In this document: one piece after another, positions 47,170-58,569 of the stretch
Position numbering within the stretch: the stretch's first letter is position 1
How the letters are laid out: every line of letters starts with the position of its first letter
Assembly: GCA_028023455.1 (NCBI GenBank)
Contig: JAQFVV010006709.1
Coordinates: 1-64,000 of the forward strand
DNA from: Epiperipatus broadwayi
Lineage: Eukaryota > Onychophora > Udeonychophora > Euonychophora > Peripatidae
Direction: 5' to 3'
DNA: 64,000 nucleotides
Notes under the pieces: generated by a model
What the model was told of the DNA's origin: nothing
Databases searched by the model: none
What the model saw: the letters and a program-made list of their open reading frames with translations, nothing else
Translations under genes and position numbers: made by a program

Positions 47170-48250
47170 ATCTACTTAATAGCTTTTTATACATTTTCTT
47201 TGAGGCAACTTTACTTCTGCTACCTCCTAGAAGAATAAAAACAGAAAGCCATTGCAAAGGAGTAGTCTTGTGTAAGTCAATAATATTTCTTCTGATAATA
47301 TTTAATTGACTATTCAGAAGTTTAGGGTGGAGACTTGTCTATAAAATATTTGCATCACAAGCCCAATTAGTATCAGTCATTTTTTCAAGGAATTATTCCT
47401 AGAAATTATTTTAGATCCAACATTAAATGAAGGAAGAAAATAAGTTAAGCTATGGTTTAAGATCACTGTAAATAGCGTGATGTAGAACTGTATTTCAGTT
47501 TATTATTGCAAAAGATTATATTCAGATTACTAGTTGGTATTCTTATGTTTGGATAAAAAGTTAGGAATATTATCTTTGTTGGATTAGGAATAAAACTCAG
47601 TCTTTGAAAAAGATTTCCAATTTTTTCGTATCATTATTGAGTGACTTTTCTATTTCAGGAAAGGATCTCTTGATTTGTCGTCAGCATAAGTGAATTGCAT
47701 GCATTATATTTTTAAGAAATCACTTATGAATTTATTAAATAAACTAATTGAAAGAACTAAACATTGAATTAGTCCATTTTATACATTTTTTATCTAACAT
47801 AATTATCATGTCACATGAATTTTTCTATTGGAAAGCATTTTGCCTAGTAAATTAAAATATATTTTTTTCATTTATGGATTAAAAACAATCATTTTACTGA
47901 ATAGAATCATAAGTGCAGTTTAGATTGATTTTAAAAAAACATCACTTTTTAATTTTCAATTTAAGTTGCTAAAGATGAAATTTGTTCACAGCCACAACTT
48001 AAGTGACCTAAACCCATTGTGCTGGATATCAGTGCTTCTTAATTATTGGCAACATTTTTGTCAATATGATTCTTTTAAATGTCTTACAGAGAATATCTAA
48101 TAATGCTACTGGGTGATTATTATTTTCTTTAAGTCTGTTATAACTTTGCTTTGATACCAAATTTTTTAAATAGTTTCTGTATGAATAATGTTACTGAATA
48201 GTTTTGCCAACCATGCTCTGACTTTAGACTCTAAATTTTTTAGAAATTCT
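47170..48250 (-). pseudogene. LINE reverse-transcriptase relic with YADD motif
   Basis: Minus-strand translation with many breaks gives HPVALLDILCKTFKRIIL near 48090 (the RPISLL-L-K-FERII block), KINLNCTYDSIQ near 47920 (the F-DL--AYD block), a stretch near 47780 that fits NG-PQGS-LSP-LFN-FISD, and FTYADD near 47685, the catalytic motif. Beyond it the order FPEIEKSL and FHLKHKNTN fits the usual W-L--N--KT-V--FHL region. A different and much older LINE than those at 25955 and 61945. Confidence 0.6.
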
Positions 48251-49828
48251 GTAAACATACTATATATCCTAATGACAAAAAAATAACATCCTTTGGCAGA
48301 ACATAATTAGATTTAAAAATTATTGCAATTAGAATACACAATTTATGGGAAGTAGTGACCTGGGCAACTTTATAAGATGGCAAAATTAAGAGAAAGCATT
48401 TCCATCATTATTAAGAATTGACTATTATTTTGGCATGAATTCAAATTTAATCAAAAAGCACTTTTGTTTTAATTTTTAATAAATTAATGCGCACTCATTT
48501 TCAAAATAAAATTTTTAAAAAAACTGCAATATTATAAATAAATTTATATGCCCAATTGACGTTCATCTGTATTTTTGTGTTTTGCAGATTGTCAATTTTT
48601 TCTGTAAGAGTAAACCATAAAACTCAATTTATATGCCTCAAAATTATTTCTGTAATGTTAATGCTATAATAATGATTATTCACTAAATTTTTATTTTATC
48701 ATATATATAGAAATTAATTTTTATAGCTATATGTATTATAGTACCACTCTCAAAACTATGAAGTTGGCTTAAAGCCTCCAATATAATTACTTGAAGAAAA
48801 ATTGTAGTATAATGCCTACTTCCTTGACACCACAGAAAAATAGCTTTAAAAAAAATTCCCCATCATCTCCTAATTTCTTATTTGTAATGTACATTCTATT
48901 TACTTATAGGGAATTCTAATCAAATTCACAGCTTTTAAATTCCTGAAAATTATATCATTAATCATTATTGGTTAACCATATTAATTACTTTGTTCTATAT
49001 TATATCAAATATATTTTTATCACATTTATGATGGTATATTATTCATTTAGAATTTATTGCATTATTATTGATATCTAATTTAGCAATCGTAGAAGGTAAC
49101 TACTGAAACAATAAATGATTTTTTATTATGTTTAAAAACTACATCAACAGGTAAAATATGAATATTAATTAATGCAATTATTAAATATTATTATTCATTT
49201 ATTTATTTCACAACTGTTTCTAATAATGTTAATTATTATTAACTGTTTATTAATTAATATTCAAAATGAGCATTAATTGAGGATTGACTATGCTAACTGC
49301 ATCTTATATCAACGATAATTAATTATTCCTTTATAGATAAAAATATATAATGTAGTCGTATCCATGAGGACATAAACAAGATGAAATGTAGCCCAAAAAG
49401 CTATAATGTGAGACTGCCAAGATAATATCTGTTGTCATTGTTAACTCCCAAATTATAATTTACACCTACTTTTAACATATTTTAACAATTTACATCTGTT
49501 ATATATACACTAGATAACAAAATTTGCTAATGATCAGCCTTACATATAAATGTAATATGGTACTATTTTTTTTAAAAAAAAGGTCTCAAATATTCAAAAA
49601 ATATCACATGCACTTCTTAAACATCCAAAATGTCATAGGCAATTTTTAAACATCCAAAAAATGTCTTATCATGCTTTCAGTAATTCATAAAATGCCATGC
49701 AGATCTTGAACATTGAAAAAATATCATTTGTACTTCTAACGACCCAAGCCTAATATAGACAGAAAAATTTGCTAATGTTAAAAAAAAGCAATAAGCAATC
49801 TAGTTGAAAATAAATCTTATTAATAGAT
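48251..49828. other. No supported feature
   Basis: A+T-rich. Short repeated words near 49590-49740 (AACATCCAAAAAATGTC, AACATTGAAAAAATATC) suggest a decayed minisatellite of about 40-50 bp. Confidence 0.35.
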
Positions 49829-49884
49829 GTTTTCAAAATAATCACAACTTCTTACACCTTTTAAGCAAAAATATTTATTAATTA

Positions 49885-49930
49885 TAAGTTTCGACTGTTC
49901 CTCGCAATCTTCTTCAGATCTACAAAAATT
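49885..49930 (-). ncRNA. Hammerhead-ribozyme-like motif, 3' copy
   Basis: On the minus strand: ATCTGAAGAAGATTG then CGAGGAA then CAGTCGAAAC. CTGAAGA fits the CUGANGA core and GAAA the second core; GATTG and CAGTC can pair as stem II (one G-U), with one extra A before the stem. Hammerhead motifs in PLE terminal repeats are established. Stems I and III are not resolved by eye. Confidence 0.6.
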
Positions 49931-50299
49931 TAAATATTATAAATTAACAATCAATCTATACATATAACACTCTTAAACACTATACATTATTTATTACATT
50001 ATATTACTAAATTACTCAATCTTTAAATATTTTAAATTTCATTTTTAATCCTTCAATAATTTATAATCTTTTTATACAGTTTAAAAATATTCTACCATAT
50101 ATATAAACACGATAATACATCTTCCATTATATCATTTTAAAAAATACATAAATCTTAATTTGTATACATTATTTATTATATTACATTTCTTAATTCTTTA
50201 ACTTTTTAATTTTAAACCTTATATAACCTTCACATCCTTTAATAATTTATAAATACCTTTTCTTTTTTATATATATTAAATACGTCTTTCTCCATACAT

Positions 50300-50975
50300 C
50301 GTACAGAATGTATTTTCTTTAACTTGTGAAATATGAAAGGGTCAGGGAGGGGGAATATGTCAGCGCATAGCGCTGGAATGTGCAGGGTGGAAATGATGGT
50401 TTGCCAATCAGAAGGATAGTCCAAAAGATGCAGTAGTCTAAGAAAACCAACCTTACGATTTCCAAAATGAGTTGCAACCTCAGCTGTTTTGTCTCATGGG
50501 TTCTCACACAAACGTGAGATTTCGCACAAGTTCTGCACAATGATGCTTGTCCCTACCCTTTTTCAATTGTTAAAAACCTTCCAAGTTGTGTATGGAAATG
50601 CGGTGTCAGGCTTAAAATGATTAAAGCAGGCAAAATTCTCTATAAGTGATCATATGATGTTTATTGGCTTAAAGTTATTACTATGTAATACTATGTCAGG
50701 TAGGGTGTAAGATCATTACACCCAATGTACATTTCAAGAGTTATGGCCAGTCCATTTCTATACACCCTCACATATGGTAACGATCTGTGAAGTGTGTGCA
50801 TAGTTTTGCGAAGCATAACAGCGGGTCGTAATATTGGTGTGCAACAACATCTAGGCCTGTAACAGCTAATATAAACAGAACTGTTCTATAGGCTGTAAGT
50901 TTGGCCATGTAAATGGCATTTTTATGTGTTTTTGTACATAAAAAGTGCCACCAAGTGGGTGATATAGTCTCAAAA
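50300..50975. mobile_element. Insertion within the PLE 3' region, origin unknown
   Basis: The second copy of this region (around 54470-54535) lacks these 670 bp and has about 50 bp in their place. The insert is less A+T-rich than its surroundings, contains the palindromic word CAGCGCATAGCGCTG (50358), and near 50641 carries AGGCAAAATTCTCTATAAG...ATGATGTTTATTGGCTT, a strongly shortened member of the palindromic-unit family. No ORF with a recognisable family. Confidence 0.55.
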
Positions 50976-51429
50976 TATATTACCAAATAATCTTAAAACT
51001 CTTTCATTTCTCTATTATTTATATAGCTATTAAATTAATATTCCTTACTCATACCAAATTATTGTTTCTAAATATATACTTGACCTTATTCATTACCATA
51101 CATACTTATATAACATTATAATCCTTACAATATCTTTAGTCACTATCAATTTCTATTACCATAAATTTATTCTTATACTTTATTTCAATTACTTAAATTA
51201 TTTTAAAAATCTTTAATCTCATTCTATGACTCTACTTCTCCCTTTCCACCATTTTATTTCAGTATCCCATAACCCTCCCAACTTCCTTTTGCACTTTCTT
51301 TAATACAGTTCCCTCTATTATCTATTTTAACAAATTTAAAACATTTTTATTTTAATTCTATATTATAAATATTCATTCTCTTCACCCTCCTCTCACACCA
51401 ACATTTTTACCCCCATCTCTATTAATATT

Positions 51430-51700
51430 TGGTTTTTTCTTTATTAATAACGCCTTCCTTATCTTTCTATGCCTTCTATCATCTGCATAATTAATCATCT
51501 TAATATTATCCTTTCCTAAATTATGCCCCATTTCTATAATATGCATCTACACTGGTGACGCTTTATTACACTTAGGCTGAATTAATCGAGTATATATTGA
51601 ATTCTTTGTCTCGCCTACATATTTCTATTTCCTCTATTCTTATACATCTTACACTCTATCTCATATACCCCATTAATATATTTTTCTTTATTTATATACT
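51430..51700 (-). pseudogene. PLE GIY-YIG endonuclease, decayed
   Basis: Minus-strand translation gives INGVYEIECKMYKNRGNR (51690-51630), the VYEI-C start of the PLE endonuclease, and further on MHIIEMGHNLGKDNIKMINY (51545-51490), fitting the H-LE-GH-F helix. The YIG-like segment between them is frame-shifted. This is the C-terminal domain of the element's protein. Confidence 0.65.
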
Positions 51701-51739
51701 TATTATCTAAAATGTCCATTACATTCTTCTTTTTATTCA

Positions 51740-52051
51740 CTATTTTATAACATTCTTAAAATTTTTAATTTTCCTAATTATATTATTTCTTCTAACTATA
51801 CTACTATCATTAACTTTTATCCCTATATATCCCTTCTCATTTCTTTTTATTAATTTTCTCCCATCTTTCTCCTCTTTTTTATATACTACTTCTACCTTTC
51901 TTATATTCTTTTTTATTACTTCTGGATAATCATTAATTTTAAACTTAATTATTTTGCTTATTTCCATATCACATTCTCCTTTATCAGTACAATAATTATT
52001 TGCTCTATACATCTTCAAACTTATAGAACTAATTTTAAATTTCTTATTCAT
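51740..52051 (-). pseudogene. PLE protein, RT-to-endonuclease linker region
   Basis: A 103-codon frame, very rich in Lys, Ile and Asn, lies between the YVDD core and the GIY-YIG part, where PLE proteins have the RT thumb and a linker. It ends ...RRNNIIRKIKNFKNVIK. No own motif; assigned by position. Confidence 0.5.
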
Positions 52052-52097
52052 ATTAGACCCCCAATTTTCTTACTTTTACCTATTTTTCTATACACTT

Positions 52098-52334
52098 CTA
52101 TTTCACTCCACATCTTCCTTTATTACATTCCTTTTTTATCATTATATCTAAATATGTTAAAATATTTTCTTTCTCCCATTCTATTGTAAAATTTATATTC
52201 TTATCCAATTTATTAATTTTATTTAAATACCTTTTAATTTGTCTTTCATTCTTATTAAATATCAAGAGAAAATCATCTACATACCTTTTAATCAATATTG
52301 GTGCATTTTCATCTTTTATCATTACTTCTTTCAA
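52098..52334 (-). pseudogene. PLE reverse transcriptase core
   Basis: The frame contains APILIKRYVDDFLLIFNKNE, with YVDD as the catalytic motif, followed by KINKLDKNINFTIEWE and LTYLDIMI, matching the I-FT-E-E-----L-FLD motif of PLE reverse transcriptases. Its 5' side is cut exactly at the SINE insertion (52334). Confidence 0.85.
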
Positions 52335-52473
52335 GCATTGTTAACCAAGAGGTCAGCGCAGCTGCCTAGCAAGCAAGCAGTTGTTTGCAGACCATTGTTG
52401 CGGGTTCGCCTCCCGGCCAATGCTGACATATGGGGAAAAAAAATCTCACTCAATGCACCTCCTATCAACAACC
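52334..52473 (+). mobile_element. tRNA-derived SINE inside the PLE
   Basis: The head GGTCAGCGCAGCTGCCTAGC (52352) and the B-box-like GGGTTCGCCTCC (52402) look like a tRNA gene; the related copy at 54939-55035 has CTTGCAA in the anticodon-loop position, suggesting an Ala (TGC) origin. The tail contains an A-run. Exact 9-bp direct repeats CTTCTTTCA (52325 and 52474) flank it, so it inserted by target-primed copying into the RT gene. About 140 bp. Confidence 0.75.
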
Positions 52474-53020
52474 CTTCTTTCAGTTTATAAAATCTCCATT
52501 ATACTCAAATGTAATATTTTTTCAACATAATCCCATTAAATTTTCTAATATTTCTATCTTCTTTTCTCTATCTTTCTTATATCTATTCATTGCTATTTTA
52601 ATCGCTTTTTCCACATCAATATTTGTATACATCTATTTTTAACAATGTTAAATTATACCTATTAGATTCCTTTACTTTACTTTCCTTCACCAAATCTTTA
52701 TTATTCTTTATAAATGTTACACTCTCTCTACTTACATATTTCCTAAAAAACTTTCTCAATAACTTTGATACCTTTTCATAATACTAATCCTTTCCATTAA
52801 TTAATGGTCTTAACGGTATACCTTCCATATAAATTCTTGGCATTCCATATACCTTTGCCACTTCACAATCCTTACTAACTATATTCTCCAATACCCCTCT
52901 ATTTCTTATTCCCTTATTATATAAAACTTTAATCATCCCATATATTTTATTATTTGCCTTAATATCATCCTTTCCTATCCTTATAAAAAAAAATTTATTT
53001 TAACAATTCCTCCATTTTTC

Positions 53021-53266
53021 TTACTCTTCTTTATACATCACAACTAATTTACCACCCTTATCTGAAATTATAAAAATTATATCTTTATCATATTTCTTTT
53101 TCATTTTTCTAACTTCATCTATTTTTATTTTTTCTTTCACCTCAACCTTATTACTCTTTACATTCTTCATTTTATATATATTATTTACTTCTTTTAATTT
53201 TTCTATCCACCTTATATCATCTCTATTCATAATATTATACATCTTTATTCTCATAATATATTTCAT
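53021..53266 (-). pseudogene. PLE reverse transcriptase, N-terminal part
   Basis: An 81-codon frame ending KKKYDKDIIFIISDKGGKLV; the I-SDKGG-LV stretch matches the K-ADKG---VV motif near the start of PLE reverse transcriptases. Frames between here and the SINE (52500-53000) are broken. Confidence 0.7.
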
Positions 53267-53964
53267 ATTTTCCTTCCAAAAACTTCTGCACCATTTTCTC
53301 CATTCCTATCTGCATCTTCATTATATCTCTTCTTTTATTATTTCCATATGGAACATATTTTAATCCTTTATTTATTATTTTTAAATCTCATTCTTCCAAT
53401 TTTATCAGTCAGATTACATATATTACTTTCTTTAGTTCTCTCGTCCTTATTCTCTTCATCTTTTATTTCTCTCATTAACTTATCCATTTTCTTTTCATGT
53501 CTTATCCCAGTTTTATTAGTAGTAATATCTTTTTACTCATTATATAACTCTCTCTTCTTTTCTAGTAATTCTATTAACCAATTTTCTTTCCAATTCTTCA
53601 ATCAATTCTATTATTCCTATACCAATTTCTTATATATTCTTTTAATAATCTTCCTTAAATCTCCTTTATAATTCTTAATTTTAACAAAATTTGGTATAAG
53701 ATTAATCCTTGAACATGAATCTTATATTCTTAATATTATTTAATATTATTAATAATCTTGATCTATTTATAATTTTTGTCACTTTCCCTTCCAGCATTTT
53801 AATATATACTATAAACTTTTTAACATTATTAATATTGTCCATCCTGGTTGTATTCTCCATAAGATCCAAATCTTTCCTTCAAACTATCTTTGTGTATTAT
53901 CCTTTATATTCTTATATAATTCTGTAAACACATCTTCCTTAATTTTGCTTCTTCATATACAACA

Positions 53965-54938
53965 ATATATCTTTTGAAAATAATCACAACTTCTTACACC
54001 TTTTAAGCAAAAATATTTATTATTATAAGTTTCGACTGTTCCTTGCAGTCTTCTTCAGATCTACAAAAATTTAAATATTATAACAATACAACTAAAAATG
54101 TATATATATATCAATAAATTAACAATCAATCTATACATATAATAACTCTTAAACACTATACATCATTTATTACATTATATTACTAAATTACTCAATCCTT
54201 AAATGCTTTAAAAAATTTTAAATTAATTTTTAATCCTTTAATAATTTATATTCTTTTTATACATTTAAAAAATATGCTTCATACATATAAACACCATCCT
54301 CCCTATATAATTTTAAAAAATACATAAATCTTAATTTTTATACATTATTTATTATATTTATTAATTCTTTAACTTTTTAATTTTAATCCTTATATAACCT
54401 TCACACCCTTTATTTATAATTTAAATACCTTTTCTTTTTTATATATATTAAATACGTTTTTCTCCATACATACAAATCTTTATTTTATTCTTAAACTATA
54501 TTTAATTCTTACATTTACATTTTAAAAAATCTTAAAATCCTTTTATTCCTTTATTACTTATATACCTATTAAATTAATATTTCTTACTCATACCAAATTA
54601 TTAACGTTTCTAAATATATACCTGACCTTATTCATCATCTTACATACTTATAATCCTTACAATATCTTTAGTCACTATCAATTATTTCAATTACTTAAAT
54701 TATTTTGAAAATGTTTAACCTCATTCTATGCCTCTACTTCTCCCTTTCCACCATTTTATTTCAAGATCCCATAACCCTCCCAACTTCCTTTTTCATTTTT
54801 TTAACACAGCTCCCACTATTATTTATTTTAACAAATTTAAAACATTTTTATTTTAATTCTATATTATATTCATTCTCTTCACCCTCCTCTCACACCGGGA
54901 CATTATTTTACACCCCCCCCCCCAATCTCTATTAATTT
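53965..54938 (-). mobile_element. 5'-truncated PLE copy upstream of the main element
   Basis: Repeats 49829-50299 and 50976-51440 of the main element in the same orientation, with the 670-bp insertion absent. It stops at 54938 where the second SINE copy begins; a run of C (54914-54924) marks the junction. Confidence 0.8.
54020..54070 (-). ncRNA. Hammerhead-ribozyme-like motif, 5' copy
   Basis: Minus strand: ATCTGAAGAAGACTG, CAAGGAA, CAGTCGAAAC. Compared with 49885-49930, stem II is here GACTG/CAGTC, fully Watson-Crick, where the other copy has GATTG with a G-U pair. A change that keeps pairing supports a selected RNA fold. Confidence 0.6.
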
Positions 54939-55035
54939 TTTCCCTTCCGTATATCATCGCATCGGTCGGGAGAGGAACACGCAACAACCGTTTGCAACCA
55001 ACTGCTTGCTTGCAAGGCAGCTGCGCTGACCTCGA
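54939..55035 (-). mobile_element. tRNA-derived SINE, second copy
   Basis: Minus strand: GAGGTCAGCGCAGCTGCCTT, GCAAGCAAGCAGTTGG, then GCGTGTTCCTCTCCCGACC. Same family as 52334-52473, with a decayed B box. Confidence 0.7.
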
Positions 55036-55983
55036 GATGTTTATTATAGCCATATCTTATTGTCATTTTTTTTTTCAAATACAGCTATTTTAATAAATAA
55101 ATAATTTTCCTTTTCAAAAATAAATACAATACGGTAATTAAAGTATTATCTTTTCTTCCACCACGATCTAGTCATTTCTCAAGCAATAAACTTTTAAAAA
55201 AAATCAACTCTTAGCATTTATTAAGAAAATAAAGTACTTGTGTGTTTACCAGTAAAATAACTTGTTAACAGAAAAAAAAAATTAACAAATAAAATGGAAA
55301 TATTATAAAATTGTCTTCCTTTTAAATCATAGTAATAAAAAACAACACTGGAAATATTAAATACCAAAGTCGTTTTCAGCCATTTTGTTTTAGGCGGTTA
55401 CTGTATGCCGCTGAACGTGTACAGTTTCTCCCTAAACCGGTAAAATCACAAGTAGCTTTATATTTTATTTTAAATTAATATACCCATTTAATATTTTATA
55501 ATTAATTTTTTGATTAGTTAATCAGTAATTTTTCCAAAAAGAATTAATTCCCCCATCCCCATTATTTTGGTACGTTAAGTAATATGTGATTTCAGTGTGT
55601 GATTTTACTTTGATAGGTAATATATGTATACAAACAATTGTCTTTTGCTGCTTTTATTTATATTACGAAGTGAGTTTATTGTTAGTAATGTATATGTGAT
55701 TATATGTCTTGTGATTTTACTTTATTTCATATTGAAATATACTCTAATCTGCAATGAAGTTTTTTTGTTGTTGTTGTGTTCCGGTTAGGCCCCGTGGAAA
55801 TACTGACACCTTAACTTAAAAAAGTTTTCTTTTTAAAAATTATATATTTTCTATTTTATTTTGTATTATTTTTAGTATGTTAAAAAAGCTGTCTAAAATT
55901 ACTCCTAAAAAGAAAAAACTAATTCTTTAGAATAAGTTTTAAGTAAAAACAATTCCATTCCGTTACTGGTGTAATAAGAAAAT
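55036..55983. other. No supported gene
   Basis: A+T-rich sequence between the SINE and the Merlin element. A CpG-containing spot near 55390-55440 (GGCGGTTACTGTATGCCGC) is not explained. Confidence 0.4.
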
Positions 55984-56931
55984 GGTAAAGGTTTACTTTA
56001 GCGACCACAGCATAAAAATAATGTTCGCCCTCTAGTTTTCAAAATTATAAGTAAATTATTATTCGAAAATCTTACGTATATACTACTACATTACAATTAC
56101 ATTAAAATTTATTAAAATGTAAAAGATAAAAAAAATACTTACCATTTTAAAGAAGTTGGAATAATTACACTAGTTTAATTAAAATAATTAGTTTAAATTA
56201 TTTGAAACTTAAGAATTTAAACTATCGGCATTTATAACTTAAGAATTTAAACTATCTCGATGGTTCTCGGCGGAATAGATGACAATGGGGAGCCATTAGT
56301 CATCGAAATCGACGAAACATATTATTTCCACAGAAAATACCACAGGGGGACTACATAGAGGGCATCGGGTCTTTGGTGGTATTGAAAGAGGGTCAAGGAA
56401 GTGCTTCTTGACAGAAGTTGCGGATAGAACGGCTGGCTCATTGGAGGCCCTAATCCAGCAGTACATTTTACCAGGGACTCGCATAATTTCAGATGGCTGG
56501 GCTGCGTACAATAATATCTGCAGACTTAGCAATGGGGTGTACATGCATTCGGTTGTCGTCGACCAGGACAACTTCATGAATCCCGAAGACCAAGACATAC
56601 ATACCCAGAATATTGAGAATATGTGGATGAGGGCCAAGCGTAAGCTGAAATTCCAATCTGGTACCAGCAGGGCTTTATTTTCATCGTACCTCCAAGAATT
56701 TGCCTTCCGCAGTAGATATAGCACTGCCGCCTTTTTCTCCAACTTCCTGCTATGCATAGGGCATAATTATGCTTAAAAAGGTAAATTATTTTTATTTATT
56801 TATTATCTTTTACGTTTTAATTAATAAATATTTACTGTAATTGTAATATAAGAGCAGATACGTAAGATTTTAGTTCTAATTTTAAAAACTAGATGGCGAA
56901 TATGCCCTGGTCGCTAAAGTAAACCTTTACC
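55984..56931 (+). mobile_element. Merlin (IS1595-like) DNA transposon
   Basis: A 948-bp unit with inverted ends: GGTAAAGGTTTACTTTAGCG at 55984 and its exact reverse complement ending at 56931, extended inward by ACC, GTTCGCC-TCTAGTTTT and AAAATTA with small gaps. It encloses one transposase frame. I could not find the expected 8-9-bp target duplication. Confidence 0.85.
56260..56776 (+). pseudogene. Merlin / ISXO2-like transposase, one frameshift
   Basis: Frame 1 (MVLGGIDDNGEPLVIEIDET, ending YHRG near 56350) carries the first catalytic Asp in EIDE. A frameshift near 56355 leads into the frame that gives GHRVFGGIERGSRKCFLTEV, then the second Asp in RIISDGWAAYNN, and the Glu in HTQNIENMWMRAKRKL, completing a DDE-type triad. 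SYLQEFAFR is the usual family end. Such proteins cut and join DNA at the inverted ends. The zinc-ribbon N-terminus of complete family members is absent: the first frame begins at ATG 56260 and nothing like it is seen between the left end and there. The codon usage is less A+T-biased than the surroundings, which fits a late arrival. Confidence 0.85.
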
Positions 56932-57960
56932 GATTTAATGACCAATAACGAATAAATTGTTTCTAAATTAGAGTATCTTTGCTGCTTTTTAAGGTGAGAT
57001 TTTGCCTAAATAGTTTCTCATACTCTTTTCTAATGTTTCGTTATGTATGTTTGTATTTGGGAAAATTAACACATTCATGTGATTTGAGACATTATCATGC
57101 ATGAGTGATTAGGTGATAACCGCTATACATGCATATAATATCTCATCTACCCTATATTATAACGTTGTTAAGTGCTTATTCAAAAACTTATACAATATTC
57201 AATGTATAATGCTTTTTATTATATAAAATCAATTTAAATATACAATTGATATCTTGCCGCGTTACTTATTAATTTAATAATAATGATATGTAAATAATTG
57301 CCAGCTTTATTTGAAATGGAGTGAAATGTATTTTAAACTAACAACTTTTTCATCTGTCTTGAAGACAAGTGACTGTCTTATCAAATTAAGCTATGTCTGT
57401 TTTATCCATAATTATGTTTACTGAGATATATATATATATATGCATCAATTTATTTCACTTTATTCATAAATGGTATATAAATAAAGAATTACCATCTTCA
57501 TTTTTAATTTGAAATAAGTTGAAGTGGTGATATTTTCATTTCATTATTTATATTCCCAAATGTTGGAAAAATTCTGTAATCATAGGAATTGCATTTTGAG
57601 CTAATAACTATTTCATATGCCTTATAGTTAAATAACAAATTAAGAGTCTTTTTTTTTTAAAGATAAATATTGCTATTCAATCCAATTTATGTTCAAAATG
57701 CACAGGGTAATGTTACATAACATGTTTTTCTGAAGAAATCTTTTGCACACAAATATATATATATTTAAGCAAACGATTAATAGCATTATTTAAGTTTGAT
57801 ATTAAATGAATCATTGGTAAATCTTAAAAGCCATGTGTACCATAATTTTTATATTAATTTATTGTATTGTCACATAAGAAAAAATCTAAACAATCTGCAG
57901 GATTAAATAATTGATAGCAGAGTCAGTCATCACATGATTAGTTATGCTTGCCTGTTTTAG
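56932..57960. other. No supported feature
   Basis: A+T-rich, with short (TA)n runs at 57427 and 57755. Confidence 0.35.
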
Positions 57961-58198
57961 AGTCAGTCATCTTCATGGGCAAGTTGAAAGGGCATTTATT
58001 TGGAATACTTGTCAGAAAATGATGTTTATTTTTTATCATGTTGCAATTAAAAGCAATGCTAATACTCCTTCTTACTTGGAGAAAATATTGAAAAAATTAA
58101 ATATAACCTTAATGTATTTTGATGCTGAGTATTGTTGTCAAAAGCAACTGCGATCTTTAAAGAAGCCAAAAAATAAAAATACATTATTGTACATTTAA
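57961..58198 (+). CDS. Candidate terminal exon, product unknown
   Basis: The acceptor-like GCCTGTTTTAG ends at 57960; the frame after it runs 79 codons to a stop at 58198: VSHLHGQVERAFIWNTCQK, VAIKSNANTPSYLEKILKKL and FDAEYCCQKQLRSLKKPKN are its clearest parts. Its composition is more protein-like than that of chance frames here. AATAAA occurs near 58336. No family recognised; it could be chance. AGTCAGTCAT also occurs 40 bp upstream (57921). Confidence 0.25.
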
Positions 58199-58332
58199 AT
58201 GGAATATTTTTAAGTGTATTCTACTGAACACTATTTGAGTCTATGTTATTTCTGAAAAATGCTTCACTATTTATGTATTTTTTTGTCTTTACATCTGTGC
58301 AAGCTATATGTTTTTAGGTTTAATATCATGAA

Positions 58333-58560
58333 CAAATAAATATCTATCCTAAGAATACTGTTGTAAGTATAGTATTTGCTTTAGTTTTAATCATTATCAT
58401 TTTTAAGTATTGATTCACAATTTATAAAAGTGCTTTATTACTTAGACCCTTTTCTTATCACTATCAGTGCAAACTAAATATCTGTCTGTGTTCTAAAAAT
58501 ACTGTTGATAGTATAGTTTAAGTTTTATTATTATTTTCAAACATGAGTGATTCATAAGAT
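58333..58560. repeat. Degenerate duplication of about 90 bp
   Basis: AAATATCTATCCTAAGAATACTG (58336) and AAATATCTGTCTGTGTTCTAAAAATACTG (58476) start two related stretches that continue with GTATAGT, TTTTAAT/TTTTATT and a GATTCA word; about 140 bp apart. Confidence 0.5.
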
Positions 58561-58569
58561 GAAAATCTT

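Larger units (their letters stand above)
49829..53975 (-). mobile_element. Penelope-like element with hammerhead-like terminal repeats
   Basis: Minus-strand element. Its 3' end (49829 onward) is repeated at 53965-54938, where a 5'-truncated copy lies directly upstream; this partial tandem layout is characteristic of PLEs. From 5' to 3' it has RT N-terminal (53266-53021), RT core with YVDD (52334-52098) and GIY-YIG (51700-51430). A SINE (52334-52473) and a 670-bp insertion (50300-50975) interrupt it. Confidence 0.8.

Noticed and set aside
53348-53927. Plus-strand frames of 107 and 72 codons in the PLE
   Set aside because: Antisense of the Lys/Glu-rich PLE protein; Leu/Ser/Phe-rich composition as expected for a shadow.
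56296-56757. 153-codon minus-strand frame opposite the Merlin transposase
   Set aside because: Longer than the sense pieces only because the sense frame is shifted; the sense strand carries the DDE motifs.
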